Shown: in pieces, positions 48,922 through 58,618 of the stretch
How positions within the stretch are numbered: position 1 is the first letter of the stretch
Layout of the letters: each line of letters starts with the position of its first letter
Source of the DNA: Xylocopa sonorina
Taxonomy: Eukaryota > Arthropoda > Insecta > Hymenoptera > Apidae
Length of the DNA: 64,000 nt
Direction: 5' to 3'
Assembly: GCF_050948175.1 (NCBI RefSeq)
Contig: NW_027490174.1
Location: 496,001 to 560,000, forward strand
Position numbers and translations under genes: made by a program
Notes under the pieces: model-generated
The model's input: the letters and a program-made list of their open reading frames with translations, nothing else
Database searches by the model: none
Told to the model about the DNA's origin: nothing

Positions 48922-50961
48922 CTAATGACTAACTTGCAAGCGATCTGGGAATCTTACACGCCTGCCTGATCGCGTTTGTGTATATTCTCGCGAGCAAGTC
49001 GGATTTTTATCTTGTACGTCCTTGGGTGTGACTGCGGGAATCGGTTGGTTTCTATCGTCAGGAATTTCGTTAGCTTCGAATAGGTAGGCCGGTTTTAATC
49101 TATCTATGGATATCGTACTATTTTTACCGCGAATTTGTATTACGTAAGTTTTGTCGGATCGCGATATGACGGGGAATGGTCCTTCGTACGGGAGCTGCAG
49201 TGGCGTTTTCACCGAATCAACCCGTACGAAAACGTGCGATGCTGTTGCTAGGTCTTTGAAAATAAATATTTTCTTGTCCCCGTGGCGCGAGCCGGGAACT
49301 GGCCGTAGCGCGTGGAAGTGTGTCCGTAATTGCTTGACGACATCCACTGGTTCAGCGATCGGTCGCGTCGTATTCCCGAAGAATTCGCCCGGTAGGCGAA
49401 GATTTTCACCGTAAACTAATTCGGCGGTAGATGCAGTTAGGTCGGGACGATAAGCTGCTCGTACGCCTAAGAGCACTATTGGTATCGCGTCGGTCCATGA
49501 TTCGTCTGCATGACACTTGATCGCGGCTTTAAGCTGCCTATGCAATCGTTCTACTAGGCCATTTGCGGCTGGGTGATAAGCTGTGGTGCGTATGTGATGC
49601 GTACCTAACAGCGAATTTAAACGATTAAAAAGATTCGACTCGAACTGTCGGCCACGGTCGGTGGTAATCTTTAACGGAGTTCCGAATCTGGATATCCATC
49701 CGGCGATGAAGGTTCTCGCGACGGTCTCGGCCTCTATATTTTCTATCGGAAAAACTTCGGGCCATCGCGTGTAACGGTCTATGCATGTCAGGCAGTACCT
49801 ATTCCCACGTGATATTGGTAGCGGGCCCACTAGGTCGAGATGTACGTGCTCAAACCTAGAGGACGGTAGCTTAAAATTACCGGTGGGGCTGCTGACATGT
49901 CTCGATATTTTTAACTTTTGGCATTCTATGCAGTTTCGTGCCCACGCGCGACAATCTTTATCAATGGACGGCCACACGAATCGCTCTTCGACTAGTTTGG
50001 CAGTCGTTTTGATTCCTGGGTGTGACAGTCTATGGATTGACTCGAACGCTTGTCGTCGGAAAGGGTGCGTCACGTATGGTCGGACTCTATCTGTTGAGAT
50101 GTCGCAGTAAACGTCTGTATCGTCGTGTTTTACGCGCTTCAGGATCAACGAGGTACCAGACGCTGTGAGTAGAGTTCTTAATTCGTCGTCGCCCGCTTGG
50201 GACTCTGCGAGGTCCTTATATCGAATCGCGGTAGCGATAGACTCTATTCTCGACAGTGCGTCTGCTGCCTCATTGTTCTTTTCACTAATATGTCGGATGT
50301 CAGTTGTGAATTGTCCGATGAAGTCTAGGTACCTGAACTGTCTCGGGGTACTCTTTTCCGGTTTCTGTTGGAACGCGTATATTAGCGGTTTATGATCTGT
50401 ATAGACCGAAAACGTGCCACCTTCCACTGCGTGCCGAAACTGTTTAATAGCTGCGTATATGGCTAATAATTCGCGGTCGTACGCGCTGTACTTTCGTTGA
50501 GCAGGCGAGAGGGTTTTGGTGCAGAACGCCAATGGCTGCCACGCCTCGCCTACTCGCTGCTGCAACGTTGCGCCTAACGCGTGGTCCGATGCGTCTACAA
50601 TGATCGCGAGCTGAGCGGAGTTAGACGGATGCGCTAATAATGCGGCGTTTGATAACGCGTTCTTTAACTCATCTAACGAAGACTCGGAGTCGGTTGACCA
50701 TTTCAGCGGCGCGTTTTTCTTTAGCTTGCCTTTTAAGATTGCGTTGATGGGGGCTTGTAATTTCGCGGCATCGGGAATGAATCGCCGATAGAAATTTAAC
50801 ATTCCCAAAAATCTCTGGAGTTCCCCGACCGTCTTAGGTTTTGGGAAATTGATTATGGCGCAAACCTTGTCCGGTAGTGGCTTGGTGCCGTGTTCATCTA
50901 CTCTATATCCCAGAAAGTTTACTTTAGTTTCCGCGAATACACATTTTGATGAATTTACCAC
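48922..50961 (-). CDS. pol: pol, downstream part: RT end, RNase H, integrase
   Basis: 679 codons from its first Met; the frame is actually open about 35 codons upstream and includes the RT catalytic YLDD (51043-51054), which is cut off from the rest of RT by a frame break. RNase H shows IIVDASDHALGA, then YDRELLAIY and YTDHKPL, giving its D-E-D residues. Integrase has the HHCC zinc region (HRLSHPG ... CIECQKLK), a DDE core (first Asp in HLDLVGPLP, second in TDRGRQFES, Glu in NGLVERLHR) and a C-terminal GPY/F-type LPYEGPFPV block. Products copy element RNA to DNA and integrate it. It needs read-through from gag. The stretch itself has no internal stop. Confidence 0.93.
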   Translation of the reverse strand: MVNSSKCVFAETKVNFLGYRVDEHGTKPLPDKVCAIINFPKPKTVGELQRFLGMLNFYRRFIPDAAKLQAPINAILKGKLKKNAPLKWSTDSESSLDELKNALSNAALLAHPSNSAQLAIIVDASDHALGATLQQRVGEAWQPLAFCTKTLSPAQRKYSAYDRELLAIYAAIKQFRHAVEGGTFSVYTDHKPLIYAFQQKPEKSTPRQFRYLDFIGQFTTDIRHISEKNNEAADALSRIESIATAIRYKDLAESQAGDDELRTLLTASGTSLILKRVKHDDTDVYCDISTDRVRPYVTHPFRRQAFESIHRLSHPGIKTTAKLVEERFVWPSIDKDCRAWARNCIECQKLKISRHVSSPTGNFKLPSSRFEHVHLDLVGPLPISRGNRYCLTCIDRYTRWPEVFPIENIEAETVARTFIAGWISRFGTPLKITTDRGRQFESNLFNRLNSLLGTHHIRTTAYHPAANGLVERLHRQLKAAIKCHADESWTDAIPIVLLGVRAAYRPDLTASTAELVYGENLRLPGEFFGNTTRPIAEPVDVVKQLRTHFHALRPVPGSRHGDKKIFIFKDLATASHVFVRVDSVKTPLQLPYEGPFPVISRSDKTYVIQIRGKNSTISIDRLKPAYLFEANEIPDDRNQPIPAVTPKDVQDKNPTCSREYTQTRSGRRVRFPDRLQVSH

Positions 50962-51043
50962 GATGCCGTATTGTTCTAGACGCGCAAACAGCTGCCGCAG
51001 GTGGTCCTTATGCTCTGCCTCGTCCTTAGATGCGACTAGTATG

Positions 51044-52072
51044 TCATCTAAGTAGGCATAAATCCAACCCTCGTAGGACAGTGTCGATGAAACGCTGGAA
51101 CGTCTGGGCCGCGTTTCTCAAACCGAAGGGCATCGCAGTATACTCAAAAAGACCGAATGGCGTTGTTATAGCCGTTTTCGGAATGTCATTCGGGTGCACT
51201 GGGATCTGGTGATAAGCGCGTACCAGATCTATCGTCGAAAATATGGCTTTCCCGAATAACATTCGCGAAAAATCTTCGATATGCGGAATTGGATAGCGAT
51301 CCGGAATAGTTCTCGCGTTCAATGCGCGATAATCGCCGCATGGTCTCCAGCCCTTGTCCTTCTTCTGGACCATGTGAAGGGCGGAAGCCCATTGGCTTCG
51401 CGACAGTCGGATATGCCCTAATCTCATGAGGTTCTCGAACTCGGCCCGTGCGAGGGAAAACATCTCCGTGGACAACCGACGCGGTTTACAAAAAATCGGC
51501 GGTCCGGCGGTAGTGCGTATGTGGTGCACGACATCGTGTTTTACCTTACACTCGCTGGTCGATGGCCGCGTGATGTTCGGAAACTCGGCCAGGAGACGAT
51601 GGTAGGGCGAGTCACCGGTGATGGTTTTCACCGACTGCGTGTCGTCCGTGATGACTCTTCCGATGGCTGTTAATGATGTTGTCTGGTCCAGTAGGCGCCG
51701 CTTCTGCAGATCCACCAGTAGGCCGTAGTGGCTGAGGAAATCAGCCCCGATGATCGGCCTCATGACGTCAGCTATGACGAATTTCCACGGGAAGGCTCTA
51801 CGGAGTCCTAGGTTAAGGTGAAATGTCTTTTCGCCATAGGTGCTGATGATGGAACTGTTCGCTGCGAGTAGCTCGTACGTCGTCTTCGAGATGCGTCCCT
51901 TTATTCGCGTGCGGGGGTACACGCAGATGTCCGATCCCGTGTCGACCAAGAATTCCTCCTTTGTAACTCGGTCGGTGACGTAGAGGCGGCTCGTCCTTGG
52001 ACCGTCACTGATAGCCGCGCTCAGTGGCGTCCCGTTTCGTTTCCCGACTGGAAGCTGCAAGGTGGGCGGCAC
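51044..52072 (-). CDS. pol: pol, upstream part: protease and N-terminal RT (frame broken at its end)
   Basis: 342 codons from the first Met, but translation is expected to enter by -1 frameshifting from gag at codon 10, so this Met is not the true start. Aspartic protease: FLVDTGSDIC at residues 41-50 (active-site DTG). RT begins near residue 190 and shows the GWRPCGDYRALN, FSTIDLVRAYHQIPV and AITTPFGLFEYTAMPFGL blocks. The frame is lost between about 51055 and 51070, a few codons before the YLDD active site, which lies in the downstream frame. This copy therefore should not make active RT. The break is a short indel, not a known programmed site. Confidence 0.9.
   Translation of the reverse strand: MPPTLQLPVGKRNGTPLSAAISDGPRTSRLYVTDRVTKEEFLVDTGSDICVYPRTRIKGRISKTTYELLAANSSIISTYGEKTFHLNLGLRRAFPWKFVIADVMRPIIGADFLSHYGLLVDLQKRRLLDQTTSLTAIGRVITDDTQSVKTITGDSPYHRLLAEFPNITRPSTSECKVKHDVVHHIRTTAGPPIFCKPRRLSTEMFSLARAEFENLMRLGHIRLSRSQWASALHMVQKKDKGWRPCGDYRALNARTIPDRYPIPHIEDFSRMLFGKAIFSTIDLVRAYHQIPVHPNDIPKTAITTPFGLFEYTAMPFGLRNAAQTFQRFIDTVLRGLDLCLLR
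51999..52045 (-). promoter_or_regulatory. -1 ribosomal frameshift signal between gag and pol
   Basis: Minus strand: heptamer G GGA AAC (52045-52039), exactly in gag phase (gag codons 272-273). After a -1 slip it gives the pol phase (codon 10 of the pol frame). After a 6-nt spacer a 34-nt hairpin follows (52032-51999): outer GGAC/GTCC, inner CACTGA/TCAGTG, 9-nt loop. Slippery heptamer, spacer and stem match the established rules for -1 frameshifting. Confidence 0.82.
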
Positions 52073-52857
52073 TTGGTTGACTCATTGCCGAAGGTACGAT
52101 GATACCAGCAATGTTTGTTTCTTGAAGGCGATGCACCGCGCGTTTTGCTGTTCGAACGCGACCTTCGGCGGAAATGCGTATGCGTTCGCGTAGATGGGCG
52201 TGATCGGGACATCTCCGCTATCTGGAGTTCTAGACTCTCCAGACGCTTCACTAGCATGTCCGCAACCCTGTCGGAGGTGATGCTCGCGACTTGGTTCCGA
52301 CTAGAACCTTCGTGGATCTGGTCGGCGATCTCCGCCAACTTGTTCAGGCTAAGGTCCGCTTGCGCTGTCACGATGGCTCGTGTCATGGCTGGCAACCGAC
52401 CGGACCATAGCGTCCGTAGAAAATCGTCCGTCACCGTTGAACCTGCCAAATTGCGCATATGGCGTAGGAATTGTGAGGGCGTCCGGTCTCCGATCTCTTC
52501 TTGTTCCAGGAGCTGGCGGATGCGTTGCCCCTGGGACATGGACAACCGCTGGACCAATTCCTTCTTCAGCGTCTCATACTTATCCGTATCAGGGGGATTG
52601 TTGAAAATATCCTGTACCTGTACAGCGTACTTCGGCTCGAGCTGTGACATTACGTAGTAAAACTTCGTGTTATCGGCTGTAACGTCGCTTAATACGAATT
52701 GTGCCTCTATCTGGTTAAACCAGAGCTGCGGCTGTTCGGGCCAGAAAGGCGGAACACGGATGCCGACGCGACTGATCTCTTGAAACGTCGCGGTATTCGG
52801 CGCGGAAGCACTGTCACTCGGAGTGGACGCGGCGGTTTTTCGCGTTGAAATTGCCAT
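52021..52857 (-). CDS. gag: gag of the Ty3/gypsy element (CHCC finger)
   Basis: 278 codons, starting 50 bases after the primer site. It forms the capsid and nucleocapsid that package element RNA. The capsid-like part contains PPFWPEQPQLWFNQIEAQF near residue 38, typical of Kabuki/CsRn1-type insect gag proteins, and an LLEQEEIGDRTPSQFLRHM block. An Arg/Ser-rich stretch (about 215-245) precedes a single C-x2-H-x9-C-x3-C finger at residues 250-267, unlike the usual CCHC knuckle. The gene ends six codons after the slippery site. Intact. The plus-strand frame of 180 codons opposite it is a shadow. Confidence 0.92.
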   Translation of the reverse strand: MAISTRKTAASTPSDSASAPNTATFQEISRVGIRVPPFWPEQPQLWFNQIEAQFVLSDVTADNTKFYYVMSQLEPKYAVQVQDIFNNPPDTDKYETLKKELVQRLSMSQGQRIRQLLEQEEIGDRTPSQFLRHMRNLAGSTVTDDFLRTLWSGRLPAMTRAIVTAQADLSLNKLAEIADQIHEGSSRNQVASITSDRVADMLVKRLESLELQIAEMSRSRPSTRTHTHFRRRSRSNSKTRGASPSRNKHCWYHRTFGNESTKCRPPCSFQSGNETGRH

Positions 52858-52907
52858 TTTTTCCTTTTCACTACGCGAACTGAACTTACACTTCTATCGA
52901 ACTTGTG

Positions 52908-52925
52908 ATCACGTCGGGGTCACCA
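52908..52925 (-). promoter_or_regulatory. primer-binding site for tRNA-Trp
   Basis: The + strand reads ATCACGTCGGGGTCACCA, identical to the 3' end of animal tRNA-Trp(CCA) plus CCA as I recall it. Three bases separate it from the 5' LTR. First-strand cDNA synthesis would start here. Confidence 0.9.
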
Positions 52926-52928
52926 CTT

Positions 52929-53520
52929 TGGAGGGAGAGGGGTGTCGAGTATTAAAATGAACCACAAGTTCCTGCGATAGATTTATTTGATGTTTCGGAT
53001 TCTCTCCTCCAACTCTATATCTGTACCTCGTAACTTGTCGACTGTCGAATGACGAAAATTGAATGTCTGCCCATTTTTACTTTTGCTTTTAAGCATTTTG
53101 TTACACCCGTGTGTTCCGGTGATTGGCCACCGTACATATTCTGGTAAGCCAATCACCTTACCTGTTTGTGGGTGCCGCCCTTCTTGTTGCTTAAGGAGGG
53201 CGACACGGACGTTGGCGGGGGAATTGTTGCTAAATATTTATTTTCAGTAATGTAGCGGGATTTCCCGAGGTTCGCTTACCTGGGGCCTAACGATCATGGC
53301 CATATGGGCCGCTGGGCCCAGGTCCCCGGTAATCCTCGGTTTATGGCGTTATGGACGTGCTATCGAGGACGTTGACTAAAATTTATTTTTCTATTACTTA
53401 AAAAATATTAAAAGCTAAAATGTTTCCTCAAAGGTAGCTTATTTATCCTGCACACCACAAACCGTGCTGGCTATTTCTACAGCGAATATTTCTTTATTGT
53501 TACTGCTGCCAGCCGCTACA
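52929..53520 (-). repeat. 5' LTR of the Ty3/gypsy element
   Basis: 592 bp, differing from 48212-48803 at four sites by eye (A/G, T/C, T/A, T/C). It should carry the element promoter; no further elements are assigned. Confidence 0.95.
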
Positions 53521-53524
53521 AATG
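53521..53524. repeat. target-site duplication, right (AATG)
   Basis: Partner of 48208-48211. Confidence 0.85.
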
Positions 53525-55902
53525 CTTCATAAGACGGGATATCGCATAACATTTCTATGTTTCATGATGAGATATAATATTCATTGCGAAGTGTCATGTA
53601 TACCTCGTATTCACTTCAAAAGAATGTAAATGTGACACTTCCTTGCTAGGAAATAGCGTTTGCAGATGTCTACGTATCGTAGCAATGGAGTTCTAGTGCT
53701 TCTTAAAACGCGATATCGCATCTCATTTCTATGTTTCATGATAAAATATATTTTTCATTGCGAAGTGTTATATATTCCTCGTATTCACTTCAAATCAATG
53801 TTAATGCGACACTTCCATGCTAGGAAATAGCGTTTGTAGATGTGTACGTATCGAGGCAGTAGAGTTCTAATGCTACTTAAATCGCGATATCGCAATTCAT
53901 TTCTATGTTTCATGATAAGATATATTATTCATTGCGAAGTGTCATGTACACCTCGTACTCACTTCAAAAGAATGTAAACGCGACACTTCCTTGCTAGGAA
54001 ATAGCGTTTGCAGATGTCTACGTAACGTAGCAATAGTGATCTAATGCATCTTAAAACGAGATGTCGCATCTCGTTTCTATGTTTCATGATAATATATAAT
54101 ATTCATTGCGAAGTGTCATGTATAGCTCGTATTCACTTCAATAGAGTGTAAATGCGACACTTCCTTCCTAGGAAATAGCGTTTGCAGATGTCTACGTATC
54201 GTAGCAATAGAGATCTAATGCATCTTAAAACGAGATGTCGCATCTCGTTTCTATGTTTCATGATAAGATATAATATTCATTCCGAAGTGTCACCTATAGC
54301 TCGTATTCACTACAATAGAATGTAAATGCGACACTTCCATGCTAGGAAGTAGCGTTTGCAGATGTCTACGTATCGTAGCAATGGAGTTCTGATGCTTCTT
54401 AAAACACGATATCGCATCTCACATCTATGTTTCATGGTAAGATATAATATTCATTGCGAAGTGTCATGTACACCTCGTGTTCACTACAAAAGAATGTAAA
54501 TGCGACACTTCCTTGCTATGAAATAGCGTTTGCGGATGTCTACGTATCGAAGCAATAGAATTCTAATGCTTCTTAGAACGAGATATCGCATCACATTTCT
54601 ATGTTTCATGATAAGATACAATATTCATTGCGAAGTGGTATGTATTCCTCGTCTACACTTCAAATGAATGTAAATGCGACACTTCCTTGCTAGGAAATAG
54701 CGTTTACATATGTCTACGTATCGTAGCAATAGAGTTCTAATGCTCCTTATAACGAGATGTCGCATCGTACTTCTACGTTTTATGATAAGATATAATATTC
54801 ATTGCGAAGCGTCATGTATACCTCGTATTCCTTTCAAAAGAATGTAAATGCGACACTTGCTTACTAGGAAACAGCGTTTGCAGATGTCTACGTATCGAAG
54901 CAATAGGTTTCTAATGCTTCTTAAAACGCGATATCGCATCTCATTTCTATGTTTCATGATAAGATATAATATTCATTGCGAAGTGTCATGTATACCTCGT
55001 ACTCACATCAAAAGAATGTAAATGCGACACTTCCATGCTAGGAAATAGCCTTTGCAGATGACTACGTATCGTAGCAATAGAGTTCTAATGCTTCTTAGAA
55101 CGCGATATCGCATCTCACTTCTATGTTTCATGATAAGATATAATATCCATTCCGAAGTGCCATGTATACCTCGTATTCACTTCAAAAGAATGTAAATGCG
55201 ACACTTCCTTGCTAGGAAATATTGTATGGAGATATCTTCGTATAGTAGCAATAGAGTTCTAATGATTCGTAAAGCGCGATATCGCATGTCACTTCTATGT
55301 TTCATGATAAGATATAATATTCAATGCGAAGTGTTATGTATACCTCGTCTACACCTCAAAAGAATGCAAATGCCACACTTCTTGGTTAGGAAATTGCGTT
55401 TCTAGATGTCTACGCATCGAAGCAATAGATTTCTAATTCTTTATAAAACGCGATATCGCATATCAATTCTAAGTCACATGATAAGATGTAATTTCAATGC
55501 AACGCGTTATGTATATCTCCTCTACACTTCAAATGAATGTAAATGGATCACTTCCTTGCTACGGTATATCGTTTCTACATCTGAAGGTTTAGAAGCAATA
55601 GAGTTCTAATGCTTCGTAAAACGCGGCTGCGCATCTTACTTCTATATTTCATGATAAGATGTAATATTCATAGCATCGCGTTATGTTTATCTGCTTCTGC
55701 ATATGAATTGAGTGTGAACCCTACATTTTCTTGCCCGGGGATAGCGTTTCTAGATATCCAGGTGCCGAAGCATTTAATTTGTCATGCTTCATGCACCTCA
55801 ATATTGCATTTCATATAAGCAGTTCAAAGGAGGTTAGAAGGTTGTAAAGCTCTATGCATCGCATTATGCTTATCTGCTTTTGTGCTTTATAATGCTCTGG
55901 GA
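53525..55902 (+). repeat. 174-bp satellite array, forward block 5, with edge monomers
   Basis: Forward monomers from the gypsy element to island C. Collinear with 28940-30937 from about 53560, except for two extra monomers at about 54736-55083 and a half-monomer patch (about 55196-55250) that differs strongly. Confidence 0.93.
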
Positions 55903-56494
55903 TGTGAGAAGGTCCTCAACCATCCTTAACCCCCTAAACAGAAATCAAAAGTCCAGCGGCCCTACAGGTGGGCCATGGGAGCGCGGCGCGCGAGGCGCTA
56001 CGCAATTTAAATGATCAGGAGGATCCCCTCAGGGACACCCAAGGGGGCGAGAAGAGGAAATCGCCGAAATCCACTGATCGATGGACTCGAACAATACCGA
56101 AGCCTACAGCCCACTCCACCAAGGAGCCCCGAGGAGGATGCAGGAGACCCGAGGACCACCAGCGAATTCAGGGAACCTGAAGAAGAGAACGTGAGAGCTT
56201 ATTCGCTTAAGCGTCCCATTTCTTGTGTCGCATATTGTATATTGTATCTTATATCGTGAAGCGAGTATTGATACCCGGTAATTTGCGGCGTGTTGCGTAG
56301 TATCCCGTAGCCCTTGTTAGTTAAACCCACGTCGAGACCATAAATAAACATGCCGTGACTTCAGTATCTCGCGACCTGAGTGTGTGTACTTGGCTAGGCG
56401 TAGTCGAGAGGAGGAGCATTTCGAAGTTTCAAGGGTTGTTCCGCCCCAGGGTTCCCGGGGTCGTGTAGTCTATCCCTTTGCTACTTTCTGAGCA
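55903..56494 (+). mobile_element. LTR of island C (592 bp)
   Basis: Same ends and length as 30938-31529. Primer site TGGCGCCCAAG at 56497. Confidence 0.72.
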
Positions 56495-56496
56495 GC

Positions 56497-56514
56497 TGGC
56501 GCCCAAGAAAAGTT
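56497..56514 (+). promoter_or_regulatory. primer-binding site, island C
   Basis: Same sequence as in island B. Confidence 0.5.
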
Positions 56515-58102
56515 GTACGTGAGCGGATACCTTGGAACGATAGATCGCTTTAGATTAAAGTACGTTTTACACCTTAAAGCATTTAGATAATTAACTCCTT
56601 CGAGCTTCCCTGACTTACTATATATAGGTTTCCGTCACAACTAATAGGAACCATCACTTTACATAGATATATAGAACACACATAGTTTTAAACGTAGAAC
56701 TGACAATTTGAGAACTTACTTTGAAACGTTAGTAGTGAGAAATTCCATCGGATTTCATAGAAATTCAGAACTTACTTGCTATGAAACATAGGCAGATAAG
56801 GGCCATCGCGTTGCTTAGAACTTTAGAACTTGCTTACTTCAACAAAGATTTCTATTGACTTCGTCCGTTCTTTTAGAAGAGTTTTTGATAAACCACATAC
56901 TTTTCACGCTTCTGATATCTTTGAAAGTTCGCGAGATGTAATCGTTTAAGTTTTAAAATGATTACTTAGTGTGGATTATTATTTAGTAACTCGCTCATAA
57001 ACGAGTCTGCATAGGATTTAATCCATAAGTTTTTAAGCCTGGAATTTATGCAGTTATTTGTTATTCACTTATTGCTCAAACGACAAAGATTCTGACCACT
57101 TCAAAATGGTTGACTTTCATCAATTTTCTTAAAAATTGAAATACTGCCCAACTGCTTGCATTAAAGACTGTAATTAAAGCTTTCGAAACATTTTACCTCT
57201 TATAGATGAATTCTGGAATTGAAATTGAATGTTTGACTTTTCTAGCTCCTGTTTAGACATCTTTCTATTGGAATGTTCAAGTATTTTTCATATTCGTAAT
57301 TATTAAAAATGTTTTACTTGATTATTTTATTTAATATTTAGAATTTTCTGAGAAATATTTTTTATCGTAATGAACTATACAATTGCAATGATAATTCTTT
57401 ATGAAATAATAATAACAGAAATGTATGTATCCATTCTTGTAGTTTGTTGTAAAGAGTATTTAATCTTACTATCTAAAATGAAACATTGAGGTCTGTTTAC
57501 AATCTAATGGAATTTAATTACCTTTTGATTCAAATTCACAATGATAATCTTCTTCCATATTTCAACAATTTTGTGAGCTGTCGTCAGGAATCCGCAGCTC
57601 AGTACTTATAAAATGAACGACACAAAGAACAGCCTAACCAAACGTATTCGAACCGATTTTTCAATACTAACCTTATCATATTTAACTTATGCTGCAAACT
57701 ATTGAAATGCCCTTCGAAAAGTGTTTATTCACAGTGAAGTAAACGGTAAGTATTACGCCTTCCACCACTGTTTACAATACGTATGTTTCATTTACTATCA
57801 AAACCGTGAGTATTATCGCCTCTCTTTACTTTTTGTAACCTTCAATGCCTTTATGTTACAGATCGTTAAACTTGCTTTAAAATGCTCTATCGTATTACGG
57901 AAGAATGGACATACCAATTCATTTTAAAAAATGAAGGTAACCTTCATATTTCCAACATAACTCCACTTACAAAAAAACTATTTTGATCAACGGATGGCCC
58001 CTTTGTACTATGCAATTTTATATTAGCAAAAACTTCTATGAAACTTATAGTTTCGTGGATATCTGAGGTGCTAATTATTACTGCCCCACCCTGTATATTG
58101 TT
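56515..58102. other. AT-rich island C sequence
   Basis: Copy of 31550-33132 with small indels (for example a 3-bp CTT gain near 57550). TATAAAA (about 57607) and the GTAAGT...TTACAG interval are kept. No gene recognised. Confidence 0.35.
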
Positions 58103-58618
58103 ATGCATGTGTCCAACAAGGCAACGATGAACAGAGTTAAATTTAATATTATGATGTTTATTATTTTACTTATAGTATATATGTGTTTTTCTGGAATTTT
58201 GCCAAAAAACAATGTTCACGATGTCGACAGATATTTGCCTTAGAATTACAAGAGCCAACAATTTCGAAAGTAGAATATTACTTTACTTCGCTAACCGAAT
58301 CATTGCAACGTTAAGTAAAGTGCGTGCCTTTCAAAACAGTCAGATGCAAATTACGATACAACGTTTCCAAGAAATGGTACGTGCCACTGTTTTTTAATTT
58401 CCGTTTATTTAATCAGAGGAAATTTAATTGAAATATCCGCAAAATTTGAGGACTAAAGGTTATTGTAATTTTACGCAACATATATGATGGTGATAAAGGA
58501 TAAGTATACGGAACTGAAAATGGAAAGTAGCGAGCAGAAAAAGAAACTGATGGAGCTACAAAGTAGATTGATACATCCGTCAAATGATGATTCTAGGTTA
58601 ATAAAATCTGTTAATTAA
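58103..58618 (+). pseudogene. membrane-anchored coiled-coil remnant, island C copy
   Basis: Same unit as in A and B, more damaged. A 2-bp gain in the hydrophobic segment (GTATATATGTG), a 6-bp loss after CGACAGAT and a 1-bp loss near GCAACG break the first segment. The coiled-coil segment ends at the same TAA as in B (58616-58618). Confidence 0.32.

Larger units (their letters stand above)
48212..53520 (-). mobile_element. Ty3/gypsy LTR retrotransposon, CsRn1/Kabuki-like, young insertion
   Basis: A complete 5.3-kb element on the minus strand: 5' LTR 52929-53520, tRNA-Trp primer site 52908-52925, gag 52857-52021, pol (protease, RT, RNase H, integrase) 52072-48922, purine tract 48804-48818, 3' LTR 48212-48803. 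No env. By eye the LTRs differ at four positions in 592, so the insertion is recent relative to the surrounding decay. Assignment to the CsRn1 clade rests on the tRNA-Trp primer site plus the C-x2-H-x9-C-x3-C gag finger, both established for that clade; it needs an RT tree. pol carries one frame break. Confidence 0.93.

Noticed and set aside
52115..52657. 180-codon plus-strand frame opposite gag, and other plus-strand frames at 49151-51212
   Set aside because: Shadows of the well-supported minus-strand gag and pol.
52908..52925. A tRNA-Trp gene
   Set aside because: Only the 18-nt 3' end is present, next to an LTR. It is a primer site.
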